Below the pieces are notes generated by a model. The model worked only from the letters and a program-made list of their open reading frames with translations. It did no database searches and was not told where the DNA came from. Position numbers and translations under genes: made by a program. Below, one piece after another: positions 44,629 to 53,351 of a stretch of DNA of 63,602 bases. How positions within the stretch are numbered: the stretch's first letter is position 1; each line of letters opens with the position of its first letter. This stretch comes from Treponema sp. (GTDB taxonomy: Bacteria > Spirochaetota > Spirochaetia > Treponematales > Treponemataceae): positions 1 through 63,602 of the forward strand of contig JAEDCY010000014.1 in the NCBI GenBank assembly GCA_016293915.1, in the 5' to 3' direction.

Positions 44629-45230
44629 TTCTCAAAATTATTTTATTTATATTATTTTTACTTTTATTGATTCTCCTTACATTCTTTACATTATATATAC
44701 TTATTCCTTCAATTAATAAAAATAATACTAAAAAGGAAGATCCTCTTGTACCTGTGTCTTTATCGCCGGTAATTCTTCCTGAAGAAAATAAATATACTCC
44801 TTCTGATAAAAAAGCTTTTGTTTTATGTTCATGTAATAAAACCTGTAAACTGGATCGTTCTCTTTTTAATGAAGAATATTCCTGCATCATGGCTAAAACT
44901 GTTTACAACTCTGCATTAGACTGTAAATTTGCATGTCTTGGTCTTGGTGATTGTGCTAAGATATGTCCGCAGGAAGCAATCAAAATTGAAAACATGACAG
45001 CCGTTATAAGCAGTAATTGTTGTGGTTGTGGTAAATGTGTTGCAATCTGTCCTCAGAATATCATAGACTTAATTCCTACAGATACAAAAAAAGCAGTAAT
45101 TTGTGCTAATGACGGAACTTTTATGACATCCTGTTCAAAGTTAAAATCTGAAGAAAATATTGTCTGGAAAGATAAAAAAGACTTTAAAATATGGGAATAT
45201 TGTTATAGAATGTTTAAGCGATTAAAATAG
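44625..45230 (+). CDS. Trimmed RnfB-like subunit with two ferredoxin clusters
   Basis: 201 aa from the GTG at 44625, which overlaps the preceding stop and has CGGGGGT upstream; an in-frame TTG at 44589 is less likely. N-terminal helix, then an ~35-residue spacer in place of the CGGCG cluster domain of RnfB. LCSCNKTC matches the VAFLACAGTKEC zone of the canonical protein. Two ferredoxin motifs remain: CKFACLGLGDCAKICP and CCGCGKCVAICP. The last two clusters of canonical RnfB are absent. A 7 bp AAATACC/GGTATTT hairpin (45252-45275) lies downstream. Confidence 0.78.
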   Translation: MILKIILFILFLLLLILLTFFTLYILIPSINKNNTKKEDPLVPVSLSPVILPEENKYTPSDKKAFVLCSCNKTCKLDRSLFNEEYSCIMAKTVYNSALDCKFACLGLGDCAKICPQEAIKIENMTAVISSNCCGCGKCVAICPQNIIDLIPTDTKKAVICANDGTFMTSCSKLKSEENIVWKDKKDFKIWEYCYRMFKRLK

Positions 45231-45356
45231 AATTCTATAGTAATCGGAGAGAAATACCTTTGGGGAAGGGTATTTAATAATTCCAATAATTTTTAAACAA
45301 TTTATTGAATAAAGGAGTGAAGATCGGCTGTTTGGTGGGGCGCCGTATAAAGAATA

Positions 45357-47354
45357 ATGGGTTCAATATACGTCAGCTTCATTGTAAAGTCTGTATCAGT
45401 TAACGCTGAAAACAACGAACTTTTTGAAAAAAGTTATCAATCCGTTTATAAGCCGATTTTAAAATTTCTTTACTCACATCCATCTTTTCCATTAACTTTT
45501 AAATTTACAGGTCCTCAATTACAGTTTTATAAACGTAGAAAAAATGAAATTATTACTCTTGTAAGAGAGCTTACAGACCGAAAACAAATAGAAGTTTTGG
45601 GTGGTGCATATCATGATGCATTGCTTCCTCTTTTGAATTCTATTGATCGTAATGGTCAGATTGATGAACTTACTTCCGAAATACGACAAACCTTTGGAAA
45701 ACGTCCTCGCGGTATGACTTTATTTCAGGATTGCTGGGATTCTTCTTTAGTTAATAATATTCATAACTGTGGAATTGAATATGTAATTTTATCCAGCTCT
45801 CTGATTCCGGATAATAAAAAAACATTTCTTCCAATTTATATGTCTGATCTTGGAAAGAGTATTGATATTTTTGCGTCTTATGATGAATTTATTCCAGATT
45901 CACAACAATTAAGTGAAGAGTTTATCTGGAATATTGAAAAGGCTGTAATGAAAGCAGAGAAAAAAGATTCTTTCCTACAGCTTGATGCAGACAGAATTGT
46001 TGTAATAAATCTTACTGCTGAAACTGCACTTGAACTGACAAATTCCAAATGGTTTGAGAAGCTTGATAAATATCTTCAGACAAGTCCAGGTTGTCGTGTA
46101 AAACTTACTACACCAAATGACTTTAGAACCAAAAATGTAAAAACTAAAATTCAGTCATATATTCCTGTTGGAATCTGTAATGAGATTTCAAACATAATAC
46201 AAACTGATAAAAATGAGAAAAACCGTTTCCCTTATTCAATATATGATTTTTTGTATACCTATAGTCCAAGCATGAAATTATACAACAGGATGATGTACAT
46301 TAGTCTTCTTGTTAATCAATATAAAACTGACAAAATGCGAAAAAAATCTGCCAGAGAAAAACTTTGGCTTGCACAAAATGGTGCATATCTTTTAGCAACA
46401 GCAAAAGAACCTGTAGACAACAATTTAAATCGTCAGCAGGCATATAAATATCTTTCAGAAGCTGAAAAAATGCTTCGTTCAGAAGGAGATTTTGTAGAAT
46501 CTCTAACAAGTTTTGATTATGACAATGATGGTATTCCGGAATATGTTTGTCGTATGGAACAGTATTTTGCCTATATTTCTTTAAATGGCGGTGCTGTAAG
46601 AGAACTTGATATTATGAAAAACCTCTGTAACTATGCTGATAATCTCAAACGCCGTGCTATTTTTGATGGTTTTGATGATGATTATGAAAGAGGTATTTTC
46701 ATAGACCATCTTTTTACAAGCGAGCAGTTTAAGAACTATTCCGGCGGTGAGCCTTCAGGTGACGGTGTTTTCTCAAGAATTCAATACAGTGAATTAAAAT
46801 ACTCTCAATCTCATAAAGAACTTCAGCTTTGTGCAAGGGCTGTATGGAAACCTACAGGGCAGACTGTATATTTAAGAAAAAAATATGTGATTAATTCTAC
46901 AGGAATGTATGTTCAATATATTATCAAGAATGAAAGTGATAAAACTCTTGGTGCCAAATTTGCTGTAGAATCCAATATTTCAAACATATTCTTTAAGAAT
47001 GATGATAAAAATGGATTTAATATTGAAACAGTTGATAACGGTGAAATTTTTGTAATCAATCCTAAAAAATCTACTAAGGAAATTAATGCTGGTAGCAAAC
47101 TTAAAAATATTCAGCTTGTAAGAATGTCTGACAATGCAAATGGCATTTCTTTTGTTTTTGAACCAAATGAAAAATGTGGTTATTGCATGAATCCAATAAT
47201 CTTTAACCGACAGAACATGAAGGGAGATGAAGCAAAGCCTGTTAGTATGACTTATGAGTCAACTCTTTACTGGGATATTAATATCGGTCCCGGTATGGAA
47301 ACAGAAAAGAGTATTAACTTTACGATTATTCCTGTGAAGAAAATTAAGAACTGA
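45357..47354 (+). CDS. GH57-like protein, probably catalytically inactive
   Basis: 665 aa with the layout of GH57 4-alpha-glucanotransferases/amylases: an N-terminal barrel (about 1-290), a helical part with MRKKSAREKLWLAQ, and C-terminal beta domains. KSYQSVYKPILKFLYSHPSF and QIEVLGGAYHDALLP match motifs near the start. The first motif HQP is lost. The nucleophile motif, normally W-L-T-E-R-x-W, reads TLFQDCW (121-127), so the catalytic Glu is Gln124. Its ATG lies ~40 nt after the last GGAG, and the intervening leader is unusually G-rich. It is separated from the RnfB-like gene by 126 bp. Confidence 0.75.
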   Translation: MGSIYVSFIVKSVSVNAENNELFEKSYQSVYKPILKFLYSHPSFPLTFKFTGPQLQFYKRRKNEIITLVRELTDRKQIEVLGGAYHDALLPLLNSIDRNGQIDELTSEIRQTFGKRPRGMTLFQDCWDSSLVNNIHNCGIEYVILSSSLIPDNKKTFLPIYMSDLGKSIDIFASYDEFIPDSQQLSEEFIWNIEKAVMKAEKKDSFLQLDADRIVVINLTAETALELTNSKWFEKLDKYLQTSPGCRVKLTTPNDFRTKNVKTKIQSYIPVGICNEISNIIQTDKNEKNRFPYSIYDFLYTYSPSMKLYNRMMYISLLVNQYKTDKMRKKSAREKLWLAQNGAYLLATAKEPVDNNLNRQQAYKYLSEAEKMLRSEGDFVESLTSFDYDNDGIPEYVCRMEQYFAYISLNGGAVRELDIMKNLCNYADNLKRRAIFDGFDDDYERGIFIDHLFTSEQFKNYSGGEPSGDGVFSRIQYSELKYSQSHKELQLCARAVWKPTGQTVYLRKKYVINSTGMYVQYIIKNESDKTLGAKFAVESNISNIFFKNDDKNGFNIETVDNGEIFVINPKKSTKEINAGSKLKNIQLVRMSDNANGISFVFEPNEKCGYCMNPIIFNRQNMKGDEAKPVSMTYESTLYWDINIGPGMETEKSINFTIIPVKKIKN

Positions 47355-47366
47355 TAACTTGATATG

Positions 47367-47516
47367 GTGGTTTCGATACGGCCTGCGGCCTACTCAACCA
47401 CCGTTTTTTTACCCGGTGGTTGCCCCGCACGGTGGTTGAGTAGCCACAAAGTGGCGTATCGAAACCACAATTATCCCCGGTGGTTGAGTAGCTACGAAGT
47501 AGCGTATCGAAACCAC
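47367..47516. repeat. Family B REP cluster (three or more units)
   Basis: One reversed unit with core GGCC-TGC-GGCC and two direct units with cores GCCAC-AAA-GTGGC and GCTAC-GAA-GTAGC, all framed by GTGGTTGAGTA...GTATCGAAACCAC. It lies between convergent genes and may terminate both. Confidence 0.85.
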
Positions 47517-47518
47517 TT

Positions 47519-48991
47519 TTATTCTTGAGCAAGTTTCTTTATAAGACTTCTCAACTCATCCAGTTTCTTATGACTAATTCTCGGATTCAGCAGTGTAAAC
47601 TTAAGGCATACACGACCATCACTTACAGTCTGGCCAATAATTGTTCCATACTGATGAATTAAAGTGCGTCGAACTTTTTTGTTGATTTCATCGAGTTTTT
47701 TGAGTTCTTCCGGATTGTTTTCTTTTTCGCTTCCGCAATATCTGAATACAACAGAAGAGATTTCTGGTTCAGTTACCACTGCAAAGTCCGGGTCGGCCTT
47801 AAGCTGGCTGTAAAAATACTGTGCATTTTCCATGCTGGTCTCTATCAGCTTGCTCCAGCCGTCGCGGCCACGAGTTTGAAAGCTGGTCCAGACTTTCAGA
47901 GCGTCGAAGCGGCGTGTTGTCTGAAGTGATTTATCGACTAGGTTAGTGTAGCCGTCTTCTTCGTCTTCCTCGCGGTTGAGATAGTCTGCGTGAATTGTGA
48001 GAGCGTCAAAGGTTGAGCCGTCTTTTAAGAGAACTGCGCTACAGGAAATAGGCATAAGGAACATTTTGTGGAAGTCTACGGTGATGGAGTCACAAAGTTT
48101 AAGGGCAGAGACGCGGTCACGGTATTTTTCGCTCATAATGACACCAGAGCCATAAGCTGCATCTGCGTGAAGCCACATATTGTGTTGTCGGGCAATCTGT
48201 TTGAGTTCTTCCAGAGGATCGATACTGCCGAAATCAGTTGTACCAACAGTTCCAACAATAAGAAATGGAATATTGCCGGCTTTTATGTCTGCATCAATGA
48301 GAGAGCTGAGGGCTGCTAAGTCCATGCGTTTACGGCTGTCTACAGGCACCTTTACTACAGACTGATAGCCTAGTCCAAGTATGTGGGCAGATTTTTCCAT
48401 AGAGAAATGAGAAATCTCGCTGGTATACATTCTGAGTTTAGAACACTTCTCATTTAGTCCATATTTTTTTACATCATATTTTAAGATTTTGTTGCAATAC
48501 CAGTCACGGGCAAGAATAATTGCTGTCTGGTTAGACTGGCTGCCACCGCTGGTGAATACACCGTCTGCTGTAACCGGATCATAGCCATAAAGTTTACAAA
48601 GGTGGCGGATTGTTTCAACTTCAATTTCTGTTGCTACAGGAGACTGATCCCAGCTGTCCATAGACTGATTAAAAGTTGAAATAATAAGTTCTGAAGAAAT
48701 TGTTTCCAAAAGGGATGGCCCGTGAAGGTGGGGCATATATTCTGTTGAAGGAGTGCGGAGAAGATTTGGAAGAACCTTTTCTTTTGTGATTTCAAATACT
48801 TTACCAAAACCAAGTCCGTGTTCCGGCAGAATTGAATCTTGTGCAACAATTTTTTTGAGTTCTTCCGGAGTCGGACCGGAATAGGCTGAATCGTTTACAA
48901 AGGCATCGGCAATTGCAGAAGCTGTTTGCTTTATGATTTTTTTATATTTCTTTTTATTTGATTTTTCGCAGGTTAGAAAGAGTTCTTCCAT
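47519..48991 (-). CDS. ddc: L-2,4-diaminobutyrate decarboxylase (PLP group II decarboxylase)
   Basis: 490 aa. VFTSGGSQSNQTAIILARD binds phosphate, LHADAAYGSG holds the PLP-pairing Asp, and the Schiff-base Lys is in ITVDFHKMF. The HKMF form with PISCSAVLLKDG is typical of diaminobutyrate decarboxylases rather than glutamate decarboxylases. The aminotransferase that makes diaminobutyrate is directly upstream on the same strand, so the pair should form 1,3-diaminopropane from aspartate semialdehyde. Confidence 0.85.
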   Translation of the reverse strand: MEELFLTCEKSNKKKYKKIIKQTASAIADAFVNDSAYSGPTPEELKKIVAQDSILPEHGLGFGKVFEITKEKVLPNLLRTPSTEYMPHLHGPSLLETISSELIISTFNQSMDSWDQSPVATEIEVETIRHLCKLYGYDPVTADGVFTSGGSQSNQTAIILARDWYCNKILKYDVKKYGLNEKCSKLRMYTSEISHFSMEKSAHILGLGYQSVVKVPVDSRKRMDLAALSSLIDADIKAGNIPFLIVGTVGTTDFGSIDPLEELKQIARQHNMWLHADAAYGSGVIMSEKYRDRVSALKLCDSITVDFHKMFLMPISCSAVLLKDGSTFDALTIHADYLNREEDEEDGYTNLVDKSLQTTRRFDALKVWTSFQTRGRDGWSKLIETSMENAQYFYSQLKADPDFAVVTEPEISSVVFRYCGSEKENNPEELKKLDEINKKVRRTLIHQYGTIIGQTVSDGRVCLKFTLLNPRISHKKLDELRSLIKKLAQE

Positions 48992-49023
48992 GTTTGTTTC
49001 CTTTGATTGTTTATGTATGGATT

Positions 49024-49162
49024 AAAAAGCGAACGCAGTGAGTGCGTGCCAGGGATTGGAGAGGCGCGAAGCGTTCCGGAGCGAAGCGGAGGAATGAAGC
49101 GATAGCGGAACCCCGGAAAGCCCGACCGCTTCTTGGGCAAAGCACAAGGAGCGGGGGCACCC
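49024..49162. repeat. Family F GC-rich repeat between dat and ddc
   Basis: Much more GC-rich than its surroundings, with phrases GTGCGTGCCAGGGATTGG, GAGCGAAGCGGAGG and CCCCGGAAAGCCCGACCGC. Such GCGAAGCGGAGG-type repeats recur in other bacterial genomes. No second copy is in this window. Spurious ORFs cross it. Confidence 0.5.
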
Positions 49163-49167
49163 AAAAA

Positions 49168-50517
49168 TTATTTATATTTCTTGTCTATTTCAAGAACACA
49201 CTTTTCAAAAATCTTCCAGGCTTTAGAAAGATCTTCGTCTGTGATATTGAGGGCGCAGAGACAGCGCATAACAGCACCGTTACGGCCGCCTTTTTCTACA
49301 ATAAGACCATTTTCAAAGCAGAGTTTCTGAACAAGGCCGGCAATTTCACCGCTGGCTGGGAGTGAGCCAATGCAATCTGGAGTACCCTTCGGGTCAACAA
49401 ACTCGGTACCAACCATAAGGCCTTTACCGCGGATGTCACCGATAATGCTTACTTTTTTCTGAAGCTCGCGGAGATGGGCACGGATATTGTCTCCCTTGCG
49501 CACAACATCAGCGAGGAAATCAGGCTGAGAAACGCGGTTTAAAGTGATTGTTCCAGCCTTCATTGCAAGCTGGTTTCCGCGGAAGGTTCCTGCGTGGGCA
49601 CCTGCTGTCCATTTATCGAGTTCTTTTTTATAAACTACAACTGCCATTGGCTGTGAGCCGCCGATTGCCTTAGAAAGTAAAAGAACATCCGGCACAATAT
49701 CAGCATATTCAAAAGCAAAGAGTTTTCCGCTGCGTCCCATACCACACTGAATTTCATCTACAATAAGAGGAATATCCAGTTCTTTAGTTACGCGACGTAC
49801 AGTCTGCAAAAACTCTACTGGGGCAGGAATAACGCCGCCTTCGCCCTGAATAGGCTCTAAGATTACGCAGGCCGGCTTTGTAATACCACTTTCAGGGTCT
49901 TTCAAAGTGCGCTCGAAGAAGTTGCAGGCAGCCTTTACTCCGGCTTCTCCACCAAGTCCGAATGGATCGCGGTAAGCGTAAGGGAAAGGGAAGCTGTGAA
50001 CATCCGGCATAAGACCGTTTACAGTTGACTTTGCATGAAGATTTCCCATGCAGGCAAGTGGGCCTTGTCCCATTCCGTGGTAACCACCGGCAAAGGAGAT
50101 TACGGAAGTGCGGCCGGTTGCAGTTTTACAGAGCTTAATGGCAGCGTCTGTTGCATCCGTTCCAGATGGAGAGCAGAATTGAATTTTCGCATTATTTCCT
50201 AATTCAGAAGGAAGATGGCGAAGTATCGTTTCAACGAATTCATCTTTTACAGGGGTGGTTAAATCAAGGGTGTGAAGGGGAGCATCAGATGTAATGAGCT
50301 CTACCATCGCCTTGTTTACTTCGTCATCATTGTGGCCGAGTGCTAAAGTTCCTGCGCCACACAAAAAATCCAGATATTTGTTTCCTTCTACGTCCTCAAC
50401 CCATGAGCCTTTGGCTTTAGCAATTGCGAATGGAAATTTTCGCGGGTAGCTACGGGCATTAGATTCTGTGGAATCCTGTCTGGTAATGTAATACTGATTT
50501 GTGCCTTTTTCCGACAT
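49168..50517 (-). CDS. dat: Diaminobutyrate-2-oxoglutarate aminotransferase
   Basis: 449 aa class III aminotransferase. FCSPSGTDATDAAIKLCKTA and SFAGGYHGM surround PLP; IVDEIQCGMGRSGKLFAFE and the Schiff-base Lys in LLSKAIGGSQP follow. EctB/Dat-type features fit conversion of aspartate semialdehyde plus glutamate to 2,4-diaminobutyrate. There are no ectA or ectC genes nearby and the decarboxylase follows, so polyamine synthesis is favoured over ectoine. Confidence 0.87.
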   Translation of the reverse strand: MSEKGTNQYYITRQDSTESNARSYPRKFPFAIAKAKGSWVEDVEGNKYLDFLCGAGTLALGHNDDEVNKAMVELITSDAPLHTLDLTTPVKDEFVETILRHLPSELGNNAKIQFCSPSGTDATDAAIKLCKTATGRTSVISFAGGYHGMGQGPLACMGNLHAKSTVNGLMPDVHSFPFPYAYRDPFGLGGEAGVKAACNFFERTLKDPESGITKPACVILEPIQGEGGVIPAPVEFLQTVRRVTKELDIPLIVDEIQCGMGRSGKLFAFEYADIVPDVLLLSKAIGGSQPMAVVVYKKELDKWTAGAHAGTFRGNQLAMKAGTITLNRVSQPDFLADVVRKGDNIRAHLRELQKKVSIIGDIRGKGLMVGTEFVDPKGTPDCIGSLPASGEIAGLVQKLCFENGLIVEKGGRNGAVMRCLCALNITDEDLSKAWKIFEKCVLEIDKKYK

Positions 50518-50609
50518 AAACGTTCTCCACTACGAAACAGCGAATTCGCTGTAAATATTTTAATGTAAGTAAGTAAATGTAACCTAAATAATAAATAAAT
50601 GCAATGTAA

Positions 50610-50805
50610 ATATCATATTTTTTCTGTCTCATATAAAATATGATATACTCCCGCAGTTACATGGCACAAACATGCTCGCTTCACGTTTTTGTGTAAGAAT
50701 CCTGCGGTTTTCGCAAGCGAAAATCCTCGGATTCTTTTCATGGCTAAGCGCCAAATACGTTCAGAGGCAGTTTGTACCCTGTCACTGCTCCGTATATCAT
50801 ATTTT
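50610..50805. repeat. Family G inverted-repeat-bounded element
   Basis: AAAATATGATATAC at 50635-50648 and its perfect 14 bp complement at 50792-50805 enclose ~145 bp. Inside lie GAATCC...GGATTC around GTTTTCGC-AA-GCGAAAA, and GCAGT...ACTGC. A further copy of ATATCATATTTT at 50610-50621 can pair with the left arm. No coding capacity. It fills most of the 393 bp gap 50518-50910; the remainder is AT-rich, with AAGGGGGTGG before the LUD gene. Confidence 0.7.
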
Positions 50806-50910
50806 TAAAATAATTAAATCTTCATAATTTTCCAGATATAATCCACTATTAAATGACAGAATTACTTCCATATGATATTATAAATCTTATATGAGCAAAG
50901 GGGGTGGGAA

Positions 50911-51549
50911 ATGTTAGAACCACTGAAAAAACGAAATGATCTGGCAGGGCCTAAGGTTGTGGAAGCGCTTACAAAACGTCACTTTGAGGCTTATTATGTT
51001 TCTGATAGTAAAGATGTTGCGGCTAAGGTGATGGAGCTGATTCCTGCGGGGGCTTCTGTTTCCTGGGGTGGTACAACTACTGTTGACCAGCTTGGAATCA
51101 AAAAGCTGCTTGCTGATAAGGGTTATAAACTGATTGACCGCGATACTGCAAAATCACCGGAAGAGCGAGAGGAAATCATGCACCAGGCTTTGATGTCGGA
51201 TTTCTTTCTTATGAGTTCTAATGCCATTACAGAAGACGGTGAGCTTTTTAATATTGACGGTAAGGGTAACCGTGTTGCTGCTCTCTGCTATGGTCCTAAA
51301 AATATTTTGATTATTGCCGGAATGAATAAGATTGTTCCTGATATGGATGCAGCTTATGATAAGGTTCGTAACTATACATCTCCTGTAAATGCAATGCGCT
51401 TTTGCGATGCTACACCTTGCGCAAAAACAGGCTTGTGCGGTGACTGCCTGAGCCCTCAGAGCATCTGTGCTCAGTTTGTAGAAACCCGCATTTGTAAGCC
51501 TGATGGCCGCATTAAGGTTATTCTTGTTGGTGAGGATCTTGGAATATAA
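50911..51549 (+). CDS. LUD-domain (LutC/YkgG-type, DUF162) protein
   Basis: 212 aa. It has the LUD pattern VSWGGTTTVDQLGIKKLL, MSSNAITEDGELFNIDGKGN and RVAALCYGPKNILIIAG. The C-terminal segment is cysteine-rich (CDATPCAKTGLCGDC). LUD proteins take part in lactate/glycolate oxidation complexes, but lutA and lutB partners are not here. Many anaerobes carry this stand-alone form, with no known reaction. GGGGGTGGGAA precedes the ATG. Confidence 0.8.
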   Translation: MLEPLKKRNDLAGPKVVEALTKRHFEAYYVSDSKDVAAKVMELIPAGASVSWGGTTTVDQLGIKKLLADKGYKLIDRDTAKSPEEREEIMHQALMSDFFLMSSNAITEDGELFNIDGKGNRVAALCYGPKNILIIAGMNKIVPDMDAAYDKVRNYTSPVNAMRFCDATPCAKTGLCGDCLSPQSICAQFVETRICKPDGRIKVILVGEDLGI

Positions 51550-51557
51550 TAAACTGT

Positions 51558-51690
51558 CATGCTGATCCTGAAACAAGTTCAGGATGACGTTTCAGGATCT
51601 CTGTTTATGAGATTTCGAAACATAGGGAGCGGCACTGCGTAGCGAGTCTCCGAGCAGCTATGCTGCGAAGGTTCGGGGTCTGACGAAACT
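51558..51690. repeat. REP and partial family A material
   Basis: Contains ATCCTGAAACAAGTTCAGGAT and the family A inner piece ACATAGGGAGCGGCACTGCG to GAGCAGCTATGCTGCGAAGG. The two small hairpins seen in copies 1 and 2 are missing here, consistent with internal deletion. Confidence 0.75.
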
Positions 51691-51698
51691 ATTTGATT

Positions 51699-53219
51699 AT
51701 GAAAAAAATTGTTTTTACACTTTTTGTATATCTTTGTCTTACTTTTTTTGTGACGGGGCAGTCTGCTATAAATCATCCGCTGGGAGACCTTGCCGACGGA
51801 GCAAACCAAACAATTTCATATAAAGGAAGCAGAAACTATAAGTTTATTGAACGAAGCGATTTGCGCCTATATCAAAACGGACGCTATGTGGGCTTGCAGA
51901 GTAAAATAGTCTCGGCCTTTATTATTCCAAGCTGGACAGATAAGGGGCTTGTGTACGAAGGGGACTTTTTTGTAGATCAGGATACCAATCGTAACAAGGC
52001 TCAGGTTGCTCTTGGTATTCATGAAGCAATTCCTTCATCATTTATAATTAACAGTGATGGCAATCTTACTATGCTGGTTGATAACGGATATCCTAGCTTC
52101 AGAAGCTTTCCAACTTTTACCAGCCGCAAAATCCAGAAGGGGGATATTTGGGAAGCAAAGGCGATGAGAGCAGTAGACCCGCTTTCTAAAGGCATCATCA
52201 CAAAGATGCCTATTTACGTGCGATACACTTATACAGGAGATGATAATTATAATGGTGAGCCTGTTTATCTGATTTCTGCTGAATGGGCAACCCGCTACAA
52301 CATGGGCGGAACAACTACATACGTTGACTGGGGCGGAGACAAAGAACTCAATTATGCCCAGGGAAGTCATAAGGCAACTATAATTGTAAGCAAGGCAACG
52401 GGGGCGGCTCTTGTTATCCGCGATACAGTTGATGAAACTTTTGTTTATAAAGATGGAAATAAATATCAGTACAAGGGAACTATCTCCTTGTTTACAGAAT
52501 ATCCGCCGGCCATAGACCGCAGCAGACTGATTGCAGCTCTTAAGAAAATGGATCTGCTTGATGATGAGGAAGCGGAAAAACTTTTGCAGAGACCGGTGTT
52601 AAAAGCCTCTGTTGACAAAGACGATTTCTGGGAGACGGTAAACACAAGCGAATGGGTGAGCGGGGGAAATCCAGATAAAGACAAAAAAGATAAAGCTTCA
52701 GGTGATGGCAAAGCTTCAGGTGATGGCAAAGCTTCTGATGCAAAGAAAACATCAGGCAAATCATCATCAGCAAAAAACACAGTCGCAAAAACTGAGAAGC
52801 TCAAAAAACAGATTGAAGAGCATCAGACAAAATCCGCTAAGTCTGCAACCCCGATTTCTGTAGACAACACCGAAGCTGGAATCCGCCTGACAATTCAGAA
52901 CCTTCAGTTTAAGGCCGACAGCGCAGAGCTGCTTCCGGGTGAAGAAAAACGCCTTGATCAGATTGCAGAAATATTGAGGCTTGCAGAAGGCGCTCAGTTT
53001 TTTATTGAAGGCCACACTGCAAGCACAGGCTACGAAGTAGGCGAAATGAAGCTTTCAAAAGAACGAGCTGATTCAATTGCGGCTGCGCTGAGTTCCCGAG
53101 GAATCAGCAGCGAACGCTTTATCTGCAAGGGCAGTGGCGATAAAAAACCGATTGCCTCGAATGATACTGCAGAGGGCAAAGCGCTTAACCGCCGTGTTGA
53201 AATTACAATATTAGATTGA
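51699..53219 (+). CDS. OmpA-family outer-membrane/peptidoglycan-associated protein
   Basis: 506 aa from the ATG at 51699 (an in-frame TTG at 51693 is ignored). Signal peptide ends near FFVTGQS. Residues ~20-290 form an unrecognised beta-rich domain. A Lys/Ser/Gly/Asp linker (about 320-385) includes an 18 nt tandem repeat (52692-52740). The C-terminal OmpA domain has FKADSAELLPGEEKRLDQIA, FFIEGHTASTG and NRRVEITILD, which binds peptidoglycan. Confidence 0.85.
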   Translation: MKKIVFTLFVYLCLTFFVTGQSAINHPLGDLADGANQTISYKGSRNYKFIERSDLRLYQNGRYVGLQSKIVSAFIIPSWTDKGLVYEGDFFVDQDTNRNKAQVALGIHEAIPSSFIINSDGNLTMLVDNGYPSFRSFPTFTSRKIQKGDIWEAKAMRAVDPLSKGIITKMPIYVRYTYTGDDNYNGEPVYLISAEWATRYNMGGTTTYVDWGGDKELNYAQGSHKATIIVSKATGAALVIRDTVDETFVYKDGNKYQYKGTISLFTEYPPAIDRSRLIAALKKMDLLDDEEAEKLLQRPVLKASVDKDDFWETVNTSEWVSGGNPDKDKKDKASGDGKASGDGKASDAKKTSGKSSSAKNTVAKTEKLKKQIEEHQTKSAKSATPISVDNTEAGIRLTIQNLQFKADSAELLPGEEKRLDQIAEILRLAEGAQFFIEGHTASTGYEVGEMKLSKERADSIAAALSSRGISSERFICKGSGDKKPIASNDTAEGKALNRRVEITILD

Positions 53220-53226
53220 TAAAAAA

Positions 53227-53332
53227 GTGGTTTCGATACACTCGCTACGCGAGTACTCAACCACCGGTGATTGAGTAATACAATCATTCTAACACCGGTG
53301 ATTGAGTAGCCCGAAGGGCGTATCGAAATCAC
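53227..53332. repeat. Family B REP cluster
   Basis: Cores ACTCGC-TAC-GCGAGT (reversed unit) and GCCC-GAA-GGGC, with an incomplete unit between them (TGATTGAGTAATACAATC). Confidence 0.82.
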
Positions 53333-53351
53333 ATTATTAAAGAGGATAAAA

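Noticed and set aside
40563..45230. Divergent rnf genes as pseudogenes
   Set aside because: All six frames are open, full length or near it, and overlap by coupled starts; four Fe-S motifs are intact.
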